DNA from: Tolumonas auensis DSM 9187 | GTDB taxonomy: Bacteria > Pseudomonadota > Gammaproteobacteria > Enterobacterales > Aeromonadaceae | DNA length: 64,000 nt | Assembly: GCF_000023065.1 (NCBI RefSeq) | Contig: NC_012691.1 | Location: forward strand, 420,501-484,500 | Direction of reading: 5' to 3' | Shown: positions 7,551-17,188 of the stretch, in pieces | How the letters are laid out: each line of letters starts with the position of its first letter | Position numbering within the stretch: the stretch's first letter is position 1 | The notes under the pieces: generated by a model | Seen by the model: the letters and a program-made list of their open reading frames with translations, nothing else | The model's database searches: none | What the model was told of the DNA's origin: nothing | Position numbers and translations under genes: made by a program

Positions 7551-9404
7551 ATGTCAAAACGACTGACTGCCTCTGTGCTGTCGGCGCTGGCTATTGCTGC
7601 GCCAACACACGCCGAAGAATCCACCGGCCTGCCGATCACGGTAACGGCGACACGCTTTGCTGAACCCACTGCCTCTGTACTGGCGCCGGTAAACATTATT
7701 ACCCGCAAAGATATCGAACAATTACATGCCCGCTCACTGGCCGATGTCGTGAAAACATTACCCGGTGTGGAAATGGTTTCCAATGGTGGTCGTGGACAGC
7801 AGGCATCTGTGATTGTCCGTGGCGCCACGTCAGCGGAAACGCTGGTCCTGATGGATGGCGTTCGCATCAACAGCGCCACCAATGGCGCTACCGATTTCAG
7901 TAGTATTCCATTAAATCAGGTTGAACGTGTTGAGTTTGTGCGTGGTGCGCGGGCATCAGTTTATGGTTCTGATGCAATTGGTGGTGTGATCAATATTATC
8001 ACCCGCGGCACGGCAGGGCAGACCAAACATACGCTGAATGGCAGCGCCGGTTCCCGTGATTATCAGAATCTGAACGGCAGTACTTCCTTTGATATCAATC
8101 AGCAGCAACATCTGAAACTGGCTGCCGGTTATGAAACGGAAGATGGGTACAACGTTCATCCGGTGGAAGGTGTCAATGACGGTGATGAGCATGGTTTCCT
8201 GGGGCGTAATGCCATGCTGGATTACCAGAATCAGCTGACGGATGAAGTGAACGTGTATGGTGCAATGCACTGGACGCGCAACACGATGCAAAGTGACGGT
8301 TCCTATAGTTATGGGGATTACAGCCAGCATGAACGTGATGAGACCTGGGAAGAAAATACCCACTATCAGTTAGGCACTAAATACCAAAAAGATCGTTATC
8401 AGACGGAACTGAATACCAGTCTGATCAATAACGACATGTATTATTACCCGGATACGATTTCCCGTGATGAAGCGAGTTCAGTCTATAAAACCAGTCAGTA
8501 TCAGCTGAGCTGGCTGAATAACTATCAGATCACGGATCCCTGGACTGTGGGCGCGGGTGTCGATTTACGCCGTGACGTACTGCACTCCGATTCACAATCT
8601 TCCGGCAGCGCATTTTTTGATGAAGATAAAAACCGTAATAACGTGAGTGTGTATGCGTTATCGCAATATCGCTGGGAACAGTGGCTGGGTGAACTGAGTG
8701 GCCGTACCGATGATAACCAGCAGTATGGCCGGCATAATACCTGGCAGGCGGGTCTGGGCTGGAACTTCCTGCCGGAATATCGTCTGAGCGCGCGCTATGG
8801 CACCGCCTTCCGGGCGCCAACCTTTAATGATCTGTATACCCCGTATTCGGTCTCGCCGGATTTGAAACCGGAAACCTCCAAAAACAGCGAAATTGCATTG
8901 GAAGGGACGACACAGGAAGTGTTATGGCGTGTGACTGCATACCGTAACGATCTTGAGGATATGATCGAATGGGCGCCGGACAGCAGTGGTTACTGGTATC
9001 CGGGTAACGTAGGCCGGGCACGGATCAAAGGCATTGAACTGGAAGCAGAATTTGCCACCGGTTGGTTAACGCATAAGCTCAGTGCGGATTTCAAAAATGC
9101 GCGTGATCTGGAAGACGGTACCGTACTGTCGCGCCGGGCAAAACGTAACTATAAGTGGACGGGCATGGCGAACTGGGACAAGTGGGATGCGTCGCTGACC
9201 GGTCAGTACCAGAGCGAACGTTATGACAGTTCCACCCGTTTAGCACCGTATGCGCTGTGGAATGCGGCTGCCGGTTATCATGTATTACCGCAACTGCGCA
9301 TCGGTGGCCGGATCGATAATCTGTTCGATAAGGATTATGCCCTGGCTTCCGGTTATGCCACACCGGAACGCAGTTACTATGTCGATTTCAGCTACCAGTT
9401 GTAA
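7551..9404 (+). CDS. btuB: TonB-dependent vitamin B12 outer-membrane receptor BtuB
   Basis: A 617-residue outer-membrane beta-barrel that imports cobalamin with energy from TonB-ExbBD. It has a signal peptide (about residues 1-22), a TonB box right after it (PITVTATR), a plug domain (residues about 30-150, with VIVRGATSAETLVLMDGVRI and a GAINII-like GGVINIITRG), and a long barrel with alternating aromatic strands ending in SYYVDFSYQL, an aromatic-terminal barrel end. The length equals that of E. coli BtuB. The cobalamin riboswitch directly upstream makes the substrate assignment firm. It is convergent with speA across a shared terminator. Confidence 0.96.
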   Translation: MSKRLTASVLSALAIAAPTHAEESTGLPITVTATRFAEPTASVLAPVNIITRKDIEQLHARSLADVVKTLPGVEMVSNGGRGQQASVIVRGATSAETLVLMDGVRINSATNGATDFSSIPLNQVERVEFVRGARASVYGSDAIGGVINIITRGTAGQTKHTLNGSAGSRDYQNLNGSTSFDINQQQHLKLAAGYETEDGYNVHPVEGVNDGDEHGFLGRNAMLDYQNQLTDEVNVYGAMHWTRNTMQSDGSYSYGDYSQHERDETWEENTHYQLGTKYQKDRYQTELNTSLINNDMYYYPDTISRDEASSVYKTSQYQLSWLNNYQITDPWTVGAGVDLRRDVLHSDSQSSGSAFFDEDKNRNNVSVYALSQYRWEQWLGELSGRTDDNQQYGRHNTWQAGLGWNFLPEYRLSARYGTAFRAPTFNDLYTPYSVSPDLKPETSKNSEIALEGTTQEVLWRVTAYRNDLEDMIEWAPDSSGYWYPGNVGRARIKGIELEAEFATGWLTHKLSADFKNARDLEDGTVLSRRAKRNYKWTGMANWDKWDASLTGQYQSERYDSSTRLAPYALWNAAAGYHVLPQLRIGGRIDNLFDKDYALASGYATPERSYYVDFSYQL

Positions 9405-9431
9405 TCGCTGCTGCTGAGTGACCTGCAAATA

Positions 9432-9465
9432 AAAAGGGTTCGCTTTGTGGCGAACCCTTTTGTTT
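9432..9465. terminator. Bidirectional terminator between btuB and speA
   Basis: A 12-bp perfect stem AAAAGGGTTCGC / GCGAACCCTTTT around a TTTGTG loop. Runs of A and T on both flanks let it serve both convergent genes. Confidence 0.88.
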
Positions 9466-9482
9466 ATGAGAGAGAGAAAAAG

Positions 9483-11390
9483 TTACTCGTCTTCGAGATA
9501 GGCGTAACCCTGCAGACCGGCTTCCAGTTCTTCCAGCAATGCTTTACGAGTTTCTTCACTAAGTGACGGGTGTGCGACCAGCTTCTGGTAATCACGACGG
9601 ATCACTGACGTGTCGATATTGACGTAACGCAGCAGGTTATCCACGTTATCACCCTTGATGATATTGGTGATCACCGGTTCGCCGTTATCGTTCAGGCACA
9701 CTTCCGCACTGTGGGTATCGCCGAACAGGTTATGCAGATCGCCGAGGATCTCCTGATAAGCGCCGACCAGGAAGAAGCCCATATAGTTGGTTTCATCGTT
9801 GCGCATTTCAGGCATTGGCAGCGAATTTTCGATACCCACACCATCGACATACTCTTTAATCATGCCATCCGAATCGCAGGTGATATCCATGATCACACCA
9901 CGACGGGTTGGCTGCTGATCCAGACCACTCAGTGGCATGATCGGGAAGATCTGGTCAATCCCCCAGGCATCCGGCAGTGACTGGAACAGGGAGAAGTTAA
10001 CAAAGCATTTGTCTGCCAGCTTCTCGTTCAGTTCATCCTGCAGATTACGATGCATGCGGTTAACCGGATCCAGCATTACCTTCAGTTTCAGGCAGAGATT
10101 CAGGTGCAGATCTTCTGCCCAGGCACGTTGGTGTAAGGACAACATGCCCAGCGTGTATTGCGTGTGCACGTCCGCCAGATCAGAAACGGAGTCGTGGAAG
10201 ATTTCCAGCAGGCCCGGATCTTCTTTCTCATGCAGCTCTTTCCAGCTATCCCACATGTTCTGCAGCAGCATCGGCGCTTCGGCATCCGGTGCATCCGGCA
10301 GAGAAGTCGGTAACTGACTTTCCATGCCGACGATATTGGAGATCAGTACCGCATGGTGTGCCGTAATGGCGCGCCCGGACTCACTGATGATCATCGGATG
10401 TGGCAGGTCGAATTCTGCGCAGACATCGCCGATGCCCCACACGACGTTGTTGGCATATTCGCGCAGGTTGTAGTTGGCCGAGCAGTGGCTCTGCGAACGG
10501 GAACCTTCGTAATCCACACCCAGTCCGCCACCGACGTCGACGACTTCGATGTTGGCGCCCAGATGGCGCAGTTCCGCATAGAAACGACCGCATTCACGGA
10601 TCCCGCCCTGAATATCGCGGATATTGGCAATCTGTGAACCCAGGTGGAAATGCACCAGTTGCAGACAATCCAGTTTATCGGCTTCACGCAGACGTTCGAC
10701 CAGTCGCAGGATCTGGGCGGCATTCAGACCGAACTTGGATTTTTCACCGCCACTGGCCTGCCATTTACCGGAACCCTGTGATGCCAGGCGGGCCCGCACC
10801 CCGATACGAGGGGTGATATTCAGGCGTGCCGCTTCATCCAGGATCAGCTCCAGCTCTGACGGTTTTTCCACCACGATATAGACGTGGTGACCCAGCAGTG
10901 AGCCGAGCAGGGCATGACGGACATATTCACGATCTTTATAACCGTTACAGACAATCACTGAACCCAGATCATGGTGATGTGACAGCACGGCCAGCAGTTC
11001 CGGTTTGGAACCTGCTTCCAGACCCAGTGCCGGTTTATCGGCAAAAGCACGGGTCACCGATTCAATGACCTGATTCTGCTGGTTTACTTTAATCGGATAA
11101 ACGCACTGATAACGGCCTTTGTAGCCATAACTTTGGATCGCCTGCTCAAAGGCACCAAACAGCGCATTGATCCGGGTTTTAATAATATCCGGGAAACGCA
11201 GTAATACCGGTGTGGCATACCCCTGTTTGCGTAACTGTTCGATGATATCGACTAAGGCTATCTTGCAATCCAGCCGGGTTTTATCCGGTGTCACAACGAC
11301 ACGGCCCAGTGCATCAATATTGAAAAAGCCCGCGCCCCAATAAGGGACGTTATACATCTTCAGGGCGTCCTGACAGGACCAGTTTGCCAT
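9483..11390 (-). CDS. speA: Biosynthetic arginine decarboxylase SpeA
   Basis: PLP enzyme that converts arginine to agmatine for putrescine and spermidine synthesis. The 635-residue length fits the family. The PLP lysine lies in the YPIKVNQ motif near residue 100, followed by GLEAGSKPEL and the HFHLGSQI and VDVGGGLGVDYEG phosphate-binding segments of the alanine-racemase-like barrel. The C-terminal decarboxylase domain contains MDITCDSDG. The ATG at 11390 has an AAGGA ribosome site. The 258-base gap upstream, towards the transporter gene, is AT-rich and holds nothing I can name. Confidence 0.96.
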   Translation of the reverse strand: MANWSCQDALKMYNVPYWGAGFFNIDALGRVVVTPDKTRLDCKIALVDIIEQLRKQGYATPVLLRFPDIIKTRINALFGAFEQAIQSYGYKGRYQCVYPIKVNQQNQVIESVTRAFADKPALGLEAGSKPELLAVLSHHHDLGSVIVCNGYKDREYVRHALLGSLLGHHVYIVVEKPSELELILDEAARLNITPRIGVRARLASQGSGKWQASGGEKSKFGLNAAQILRLVERLREADKLDCLQLVHFHLGSQIANIRDIQGGIRECGRFYAELRHLGANIEVVDVGGGLGVDYEGSRSQSHCSANYNLREYANNVVWGIGDVCAEFDLPHPMIISESGRAITAHHAVLISNIVGMESQLPTSLPDAPDAEAPMLLQNMWDSWKELHEKEDPGLLEIFHDSVSDLADVHTQYTLGMLSLHQRAWAEDLHLNLCLKLKVMLDPVNRMHRNLQDELNEKLADKCFVNFSLFQSLPDAWGIDQIFPIMPLSGLDQQPTRRGVIMDITCDSDGMIKEYVDGVGIENSLPMPEMRNDETNYMGFFLVGAYQEILGDLHNLFGDTHSAEVCLNDNGEPVITNIIKGDNVDNLLRYVNIDTSVIRRDYQKLVAHPSLSEETRKALLEELEAGLQGYAYLEDE

Positions 11391-11648
11391 GGCATTTCCT
11401 TAGTTCAAATCAACAATAATCACAGTGCAGTATCAGGCGCGTTCGTGTCAGCAGCATGGCAGTATCCCTGATGCGCCCTTCTGATCGCGGCGTATTTTAT
11501 GCGTATTACTCTGGCGATAAACATTTTTTTATAGTCATATAAATCCTCTTTTGAGTACCTTTGACTATGCAGTGATCCAGTGTGAATAAAAACGCGGATC
11601 AGGACATACAACGCCCATATTCATGCAAAAAAAACTTACCGGATTGCG

Positions 11649-13022
11649 TCAGATCCCACCGTAATAAGCGAACAATGCCAGCAGGATCGTACACATAATG
11701 TTCAGTACAAAGCCAACCCGGATCATATCCCGCTGCGGCACATAACCACTGGCATAGACAATGGCGTTCGGTGGTGTGGCAACAGGTAGCATAAAGGCAC
11801 AGGAGGCAGAGACTGCGATCATGATCGACATAATGCTGACTGACATGCCCATATTCGTGGCGACACTGGCAAACAGCGGCACCATCAGTGCGGCAGTGGC
11901 GGTGTTCGACGCCAGTTCGGTCAGGAAAACGACAAACGCGGCAATTGCCAGTAGCAGCAGAAGCGGATGGGCATGGCTGAACCACGCGGTGATCTGCTGC
12001 GCCATAAACAGACTGGTGCCGGTCTCTTTCAAGACGGCAGATAAAGTCAGTCCGCCCCCGAACAGCATCAGAACGCCCCATTCCGTCTGCCGTTCCACAT
12101 CGCGCCAGCTGGCAACACCGGTAATACAAATCATCACTGCCGCCACCAGTGCAATCAGGGTATCCAGCTGATCAATGCCTCCCAGCCAGACGGAGAGTTG
12201 CTGTGAGCTGATCCAGGCTAATACCGTACAGGAGAAGATAACCAGTGTCAGTTTATGCTGTCGGGTCCAGACAAAATCCATCTGCTGCATCGCGCATTGC
12301 TGGTTTAATTGCGGACGCAAAACCAGATAGAGCGCTGCCATGGCACAGGGCATCAGGATCAACACGATCGGAATACCAAAGACCAGCCATTGCAGAAAGG
12401 TAATATGAGCCTGCGCGGCGGCGATGACATTCGGCGGACTGCCCACCAGCGTACCGATGCCACCGATACTGGCACTGTAAGCCATCCCGAGCAGAATGAA
12501 GGTCCGGGTGCTGCGATCTTTTTCCTGATCCAACTGCACCGCAATACCCATTGCCAGCGGCAACATCATCGCTGCGGTGGCGGTGTTACTGATCCACATT
12601 GAGAGCAGTGCCGTGATCCCGAACAGCAACCCCACTGCAGTCTGTAATCGTCCTTTGGCCAGCACCAGGATCTGCTGCGCCAGAAATTGATCCAACTGTT
12701 GTTTATGTAAGGCGGCCGCCAGCGCAAAACCCCCGAAAAACAGATAAATAGTCGGATTGGCAAAATGACTGATCGCCGGTTGCAGCCCGAAGATCCCGAG
12801 CAATACGGCCATGATCGGTACCAGCAGGGCGGTGACGGTGACATGGATCGCCTCGCTCAGCCATAACACCGCAATAAACAGGAACAGCGATAAACCCTTA
12901 TTTATCTGGGGTTCAAACGGCAGCCAGTTCAGCAGGATCAGCAGCAGCGCTATATCCAGCAGCAGGATCAGCGGTTTGTATTGTGACTTGAAAATACCGG
13001 TAGTGGATGTGTCATCAGACAT
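11649..13022 (-). CDS. DASS/SLC13-family anion (dicarboxylate) transporter
   Basis: Inner-membrane transporter, 457 residues with about 11-12 hydrophobic segments. It carries the two SNT motifs of the divalent anion:Na+ symporter family (SNTATAAMMLP in the first half, SNTATAALMVP in the second) and a GTLVGSPPN loop. Likely substrates are C4-dicarboxylates, citrate or sulfate. The sequence does not decide which. The ATG at 13022 has a GAGG site upstream. It is a single gene with no metabolic neighbour, so the substrate cannot be read from context. It might serve the oxaloacetate-producing pathways elsewhere in the window, but that is speculation. Confidence 0.85.
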   Translation of the reverse strand: MSDDTSTTGIFKSQYKPLILLLDIALLLILLNWLPFEPQINKGLSLFLFIAVLWLSEAIHVTVTALLVPIMAVLLGIFGLQPAISHFANPTIYLFFGGFALAAALHKQQLDQFLAQQILVLAKGRLQTAVGLLFGITALLSMWISNTATAAMMLPLAMGIAVQLDQEKDRSTRTFILLGMAYSASIGGIGTLVGSPPNVIAAAQAHITFLQWLVFGIPIVLILMPCAMAALYLVLRPQLNQQCAMQQMDFVWTRQHKLTLVIFSCTVLAWISSQQLSVWLGGIDQLDTLIALVAAVMICITGVASWRDVERQTEWGVLMLFGGGLTLSAVLKETGTSLFMAQQITAWFSHAHPLLLLLAIAAFVVFLTELASNTATAALMVPLFASVATNMGMSVSIMSIMIAVSASCAFMLPVATPPNAIVYASGYVPQRDMIRVGFVLNIMCTILLALFAYYGGI

Positions 13023-13085
13023 ACACACCTCAACATCATGGGATGTTTTATCTCTTAGTGTAGTTGAGGTGGTAACGAACGGAGA

Positions 13086-13562
13086 TTATTCCGCGGGTTG
13101 GCGCAGATAGTGGATCACCTGATTGCTGCTGCCACGCCAGACCAGGGAAGGGTCTGCCAGCTCCTGTACAAATTTGCCATCAACCAGCACGTCAATCAGT
13201 GCGGTGATTTCCTGTTGGTCGGGGGTGAGTTCGGCGAGCAGATAACCGGTCCACATCCAGATATCTTTACCGGGACATTCCGCACGGATGCGTTTTACCA
13301 GAGCCAGTACATCGGCCTGATTCGCCGGATGCAGCGGATCGCCGCCGGAGAAGGTGATGCCACGGCGTTTGATTTTGGTGTCATTCAGATCGGCGATGAT
13401 GCGGTCGGCCATTTCCTGAGTAAACGGATGGCCGGAATCGGTGCGCCAGGTGGACTGGTTATAACAGCCACGGCACTGATGTTCGCAGCCGGAGACAAAC
13501 AGCGTACAACGGGTGCCCGGGCCATTTACCACATCAATCGGGTAATACTGGTGATAAAACAT
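13086..13562 (-). CDS. nrdG: Anaerobic ribonucleotide reductase activase NrdG
   Basis: Radical-SAM enzyme that installs the glycyl radical on NrdD, allowing deoxynucleotide synthesis without oxygen. The 158-residue protein has the cluster motif CEHQCRGC (C-x3-C-x2-C) near residue 26-33, preceded by GTRCTLFVSG, and the SAM-binding FSGGDPL. The ATG at 13562 has an AGGAG site. The longer frame upstream lacks homology. It is usually next to nrdD, but here nrdD lies 37 kb away at 50.6 kb, so expression must be coordinated from separate promoters. Confidence 0.95.
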   Translation of the reverse strand: MFYHQYYPIDVVNGPGTRCTLFVSGCEHQCRGCYNQSTWRTDSGHPFTQEMADRIIADLNDTKIKRRGITFSGGDPLHPANQADVLALVKRIRAECPGKDIWMWTGYLLAELTPDQQEITALIDVLVDGKFVQELADPSLVWRGSSNQVIHYLRQPAE

Positions 13563-13647
13563 CGCGGGCTCCTGAGCGGTAATTAATGCTGACACCATAC
13601 TCGGCAGGAAAAGAAAAATCAAAGCAGCAAACGCAGGGATAAAGCAA

Positions 13648-13671
13648 ACGCCCCTTCAGTCGGAGGGGCGT
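13648..13671 (-). terminator. Terminator after the carbonic anhydrase gene
   Basis: Perfect ACGCCCCT / AGGGGCGT stem. On the minus strand it is followed by TTGCTTT, a modest U-rich tail. It lies just 3' of the carbonic anhydrase stop and upstream of nrdG. Confidence 0.65.
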
Positions 13672-13682
13672 GTCCGGATCAC

Positions 13683-14417
13683 TTAACCCAGGATCTCGCG
13701 GGCATTGATTGGCTGCAGCGGACGATTGTTTGCGTGCACCATGACCTTTTTAAAGGCGTCAATCTGTGCTTTCGAAACAAAGACTGGTTTCTTCATGACA
13801 ATCCAGCGAACACCTTCGGTGCAGGGTGGGGTAGTCAGTGAACCGTTGAAACGATAGTAGGCGTGGTCTTTAGGGAAAAACTTCAGCGCATTGTTTGCCG
13901 GAGACAACGCGATTTTGTCACCTTCTTTGGCTGGCATGTGTGTCCACAAGCTTTCCAGCGCTTCGTTGGCATGACCTTCTTTAAACATCACGGTAACGAC
14001 AGCCAGATTGCCATCCTTGTCCGCATGTACGAAGTGACCTTCCAGCGGGTAGGATTCACCTTTGATCTGGTTTTCACTCGGCGCATGGAAGTGGAACTGT
14101 TTCAGCGCGTATTCCACGCCATCAATCACGACATTACTGCCGGCGTCATAAACGACCTGAACGGTATGACCGTTGTTCAGGATCTGGCTGCCACCTGCTT
14201 TATAGTTGAATTTCAGTGGTTTCAGTTCTGCCTTGATAAAGCCGTCCAGGTTAACCGGCGTCTGGTTTTTACCGGCGCAGGCACCGAATTCCGGTGTCAG
14301 TTTTGCCCAGTTTTCAGGGCCGGTTTCACCACTGTAGCCCCAGTGGGCATGCTGTTCAGCGGTGAATGCAGAGAAGGAGGTAAGCAGCATGGCTGCACAA
14401 AACAAATTCTTTTTCAT
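13683..14417 (-). CDS. Periplasmic alpha-class carbonic anhydrase
   Basis: Zinc enzyme interconverting CO2 and bicarbonate in the periplasm. The signal peptide MKKNLFCAAMLLTSFSAFTA is followed by HWGYSG at the mature N-terminus, typical of bacterial alpha-CAs. The three zinc histidines are in QFHFHAPSEN and EGHFVH, and the conserved FNGSLTTPPCTEGV strand is intact. The two cysteines (in FGACAG and PPCTEG) would form the family disulfide. 244 residues, full length. A monocistronic unit flanked by hairpins on both sides. Confidence 0.95.
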   Translation of the reverse strand: MKKNLFCAAMLLTSFSAFTAEQHAHWGYSGETGPENWAKLTPEFGACAGKNQTPVNLDGFIKAELKPLKFNYKAGGSQILNNGHTVQVVYDAGSNVVIDGVEYALKQFHFHAPSENQIKGESYPLEGHFVHADKDGNLAVVTVMFKEGHANEALESLWTHMPAKEGDKIALSPANNALKFFPKDHAYYRFNGSLTTPPCTEGVRWIVMKKPVFVSKAQIDAFKKVMVHANNRPLQPINAREILG

Positions 14418-14454
14418 TGTATGGATCCCGAATTGATTTATCTCGAATGGCCAA

Positions 14455-14477
14455 CAAAAAGCGCCCCGGAGGGCGCT
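14455..14477 (-). terminator. Terminator after lpxL
   Basis: AGCGCCC-CGGA-GGGCGCT tight stem-loop. On the minus strand it is followed by TTTTTG. It lies between the lpxL stop and the carbonic anhydrase start. Confidence 0.82.
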
Positions 14478-14536
14478 GCAGTATAACCCTAGTTACTATG
14501 TGGTTTTGTAACTAAATGTACTCAAGCGATACTTTT

Positions 14537-15490
14537 TCAGCGTTGCTCGCCGGGGTTATATCGGAATTTGGTGCCGTCCGGGCGTGATTTGAAGCGCCGG
14601 TGCAGCCACATATATTGCGCCGGTGCTTTACGTACGGCCGCTTCCAGAACCTGATTGCTGCGGGTGGCGTCGGCAATATCATCGCCGGTCGGGTAGTTCT
14701 GCAGCGGTGGTTCAATGATCAGCTGATAACCACCTTGTGGCAGGCGGATGTTGTAGCAGGGCAGGACCACGGTATTTTTTACCCGGGCCAGTGTGGCGGT
14801 GCCGGTAATCGTCGCGGCATCACTGACCCCCAGAAACGGCACAAAGACACTGGCATGCGGCCCATAGTCATGATCGGGGGCGTACCAGAGCGCTTCTCCC
14901 TGCCGCAGGGTTTTGATCATCCCTTTCACATCGTCACGGTTGACCAGATATTTATTGCTCTTGCAGCGACCATGATATTGCGCGTATTCCAGCACCGGAT
15001 TGGTGTTCGGACGATACACACCGACGCCCGGACGCAGTAAGCCGAACATGCGGGCATTCAGTTCCAGCGTCATAAAATGCGCGGATAACAGCAGCATGCC
15101 CTGTTTATTGGCCACCGCCTGTTCGACATGTTCCGCTCCCACCACCTGCATGATCTTACGGATCCGGCGATCCGGCCAGAACCAGGCGATGCCGGTTTCA
15201 AAGATAGCCCGGCCAACATTGGCAAAATTCTCTCTGATTTGCTGTTCTCTGGTTTCCTCGTCCCATTCCGGGAAGGCCAGTTGCAGATTGGTGCGTGCGA
15301 TCCGGACCCGGCGCGGCAGGATCTTCATGGTTAGCCAGCCTAAGGCAGCACCCAGTTGCATCAGCACCGGATAAGGCAGTTGTACGATAAGCCACAGCAC
15401 TGCGTGTCCGAACCATTGTGGCCAGTAGCGTGGATGAAACAGACCGGCAGTCAGACGAGGAGCGGTATCAGGTAACTGTGTTGCGCGCAT
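14537..15490 (-). CDS. lpxL: Kdo2-lipid IVA acyltransferase (LpxL/LpxP type)
   Basis: Inner-membrane-associated acyltransferase adding a secondary acyl chain (usually laurate) to Kdo2-lipid IVA in lipid A synthesis. 317 residues. A hydrophobic segment near residues 28-50 anchors the protein. The acyltransferase motif AHFMTLE (His-x4-Glu) is followed by YRPNTNP and WYAPDHDYG, all characteristic of the LpxL/LpxM/LpxP family. The sequence fits LpxL or the cold-induced paralogue LpxP better than LpxM. It stands divergent from hldE, an LPS inner-core gene, so the locus concerns outer-membrane glycolipid. Confidence 0.9.
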   Translation of the reverse strand: MRATQLPDTAPRLTAGLFHPRYWPQWFGHAVLWLIVQLPYPVLMQLGAALGWLTMKILPRRVRIARTNLQLAFPEWDEETREQQIRENFANVGRAIFETGIAWFWPDRRIRKIMQVVGAEHVEQAVANKQGMLLLSAHFMTLELNARMFGLLRPGVGVYRPNTNPVLEYAQYHGRCKSNKYLVNRDDVKGMIKTLRQGEALWYAPDHDYGPHASVFVPFLGVSDAATITGTATLARVKNTVVLPCYNIRLPQGGYQLIIEPPLQNYPTGDDIADATRSNQVLEAAVRKAPAQYMWLHRRFKSRPDGTKFRYNPGEQR

Positions 15491-15622
15491 AGCAGATGAC
15501 CAGAGAGTAGGTTAGAAGAAGATAAAAACCCTGCCAGTTTAGCAAATGGTAGTCAGGGTGGCGAATAGCTGTTTGGCCTGTGATAAACTGCGCCGCATTC
15601 AAGTCAGTATTGAGTGAACACT

Positions 15623-17068
15623 ATGACTATGCGCATTACCTTACCTGATTTTTCTGCTGCCCGCGTGCTGGTGGTCGGCGACATTATGCTGGATCGCTAC
15701 TGGAGTGGCCCGACCCGCCGGATTTCCCCTGAGGCGCCGGTGCCGGTCGTCAAGGTTGAAAAGAACGAAGATCGTCCGGGTGGCGCGGCCAACGTGGCGT
15801 TAAACGTGGCAGCATTGGGCGGTAAAACCACTTTGCTGGGGTTTGTCGGTCAGGATGAAGCAGCCGATTGTCTCGAAGCGAAGCTGGCTAGCCATAAGGT
15901 CTCTTATGATCTGGTCAAGGTTGCGGAATTGCCAACCATCACCAAACTGCGCATTCTCAGTGGCAATCAGCAACTGATCCGCCTGGATTTCGAAGACTCT
16001 TTCGCAGCAGCAGATCCGGCGCCATTACTGGCGAAACTGGATGCTGCCCTGCCGGATTTTGATGTACTGATCCTGTCGGATTATGCCAAAGGTGCACTGA
16101 CCTGTGTGCGTGACATCATTGCGCTGGCGCGCAAACACAAGGTACCGGTACTGATCGATCCGAAAGGTGACAGCTTTGAAAAATACCGCGGTGCGACGTT
16201 AATCAAACCCAACATGCTGGAGTTTGAAACCATCGTCGGCAAAGTGAAAAACGAAGAAGACTTGATCGAAAAAGCCAAAAATCTGCTGAACGAGCTGGAT
16301 CTGGAAGCCTTGCTGGTGACCCGTTCCGAAAACGGCATGTTACTGGTACGCCGCGGTGGTGCGGTACTGGCACTGCGTACTCAGGCCCGTGAGGTATTCG
16401 ATGTGACCGGTGCCGGGGATACCGTGGTCGGTGCACTGGCAACGGCGCTGTCGGCCGGTAAATCGCTGGAAGAAGCTTGTGCGATTGCAAATTGTGCCGC
16501 CGGCGTGGTGGTTGCGAAACTGGGGACTTCCACTGTGAGCCCGCAGGAACTGGCGCAGGCACTGCATGAACACAGTAGTGTGGAACAGGCATTCGGTGTC
16601 ATGAACGAAGCCGAACTGAAAACCGCCGTGCTGGCGGCGCGCCGTCGCGGCGAGAAAATCGTCATGACCAACGGCTGTTTTGACATTCTGCATGCCGGTC
16701 ATGTTTCTTACCTGAAAGCCGCCCATAAACTGGGTGATCGTCTGATTGTTGCTGTGAATGACGATGCCTCTGTGCGTCGCCTGAAAGGCGAAAAACGTCC
16801 GATCGTACCGGAAGATCAACGTATGGCGGTGTTAGCCGCGCTGGATTCGGTCGACTGGGTGGTGCCGTTTACTGAAGACACCCCGCAGCGTGTGATCGCC
16901 GGGATCCTTCCGGATCTGCTGGTGAAAGGTGGTGACTATCAGCCGCAGGATATTGCCGGTTATGCCGAAGTGACCGCCAATGGTGGCGAAGTGCGGGTGC
17001 TGCATTTTGAAGACGGCTGTTCCACCAGCAATATCGTGAAAACCATCATCGAGCGGGAATGTAAATAA
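15623..17068 (+). CDS. hldE: Bifunctional heptose kinase/adenylyltransferase HldE
   Basis: Makes ADP-heptose for the LPS inner core. The N-terminal ribokinase-type domain (about 1-318: [21 protein letters not shown]) phosphorylates heptose-7-phosphate at C1. The C-terminal cytidylyltransferase-type domain (about 344-475: [16 protein letters not shown]) adds AMP. Both catalytic signatures are intact, and about 480 residues matches E. coli RfaE/HldE. The ATG at 15623 is eight bases after GAG. A GTG at 15614 and an ATG at 15629 are in frame and the last aligns best with E. coli, so the start is uncertain by two codons. Confidence 0.96.
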   Translation: MTMRITLPDFSAARVLVVGDIMLDRYWSGPTRRISPEAPVPVVKVEKNEDRPGGAANVALNVAALGGKTTLLGFVGQDEAADCLEAKLASHKVSYDLVKVAELPTITKLRILSGNQQLIRLDFEDSFAAADPAPLLAKLDAALPDFDVLILSDYAKGALTCVRDIIALARKHKVPVLIDPKGDSFEKYRGATLIKPNMLEFETIVGKVKNEEDLIEKAKNLLNELDLEALLVTRSENGMLLVRRGGAVLALRTQAREVFDVTGAGDTVVGALATALSAGKSLEEACAIANCAAGVVVAKLGTSTVSPQELAQALHEHSSVEQAFGVMNEAELKTAVLAARRRGEKIVMTNGCFDILHAGHVSYLKAAHKLGDRLIVAVNDDASVRRLKGEKRPIVPEDQRMAVLAALDSVDWVVPFTEDTPQRVIAGILPDLLVKGGDYQPQDIAGYAEVTANGGEVRVLHFEDGCSTSNIVKTIIERECK

Positions 17069-17188
17069 TCCGTATCAGCATCCTGTTCCATACGGAGCAG
17101 GGTGTTGCATTTTGTCACACTTGTGGCACAGCTTTGCTACGACTCTTTGTTTTACTTCAGGATATCCATTTCCTACGGACGTCTTGTC

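Noticed and set aside
7496-7882. Minus-strand frame covering the btuB signal and plug region
   Set aside because: Antisense shadow of btuB with composition set by the coding strand.
11420-11611. Short minus-strand frame upstream of speA
   Set aside because: No Shine-Dalgarno, no recognisable motif, and it lies in an AT-rich promoter gap. I treat the region as non-coding.
17070-17095. CCGTAT / ATACGG inverted repeat after hldE, considered as a terminator
   Set aside because: The stem is short, the loop is long and no U-run follows. It may be chance.
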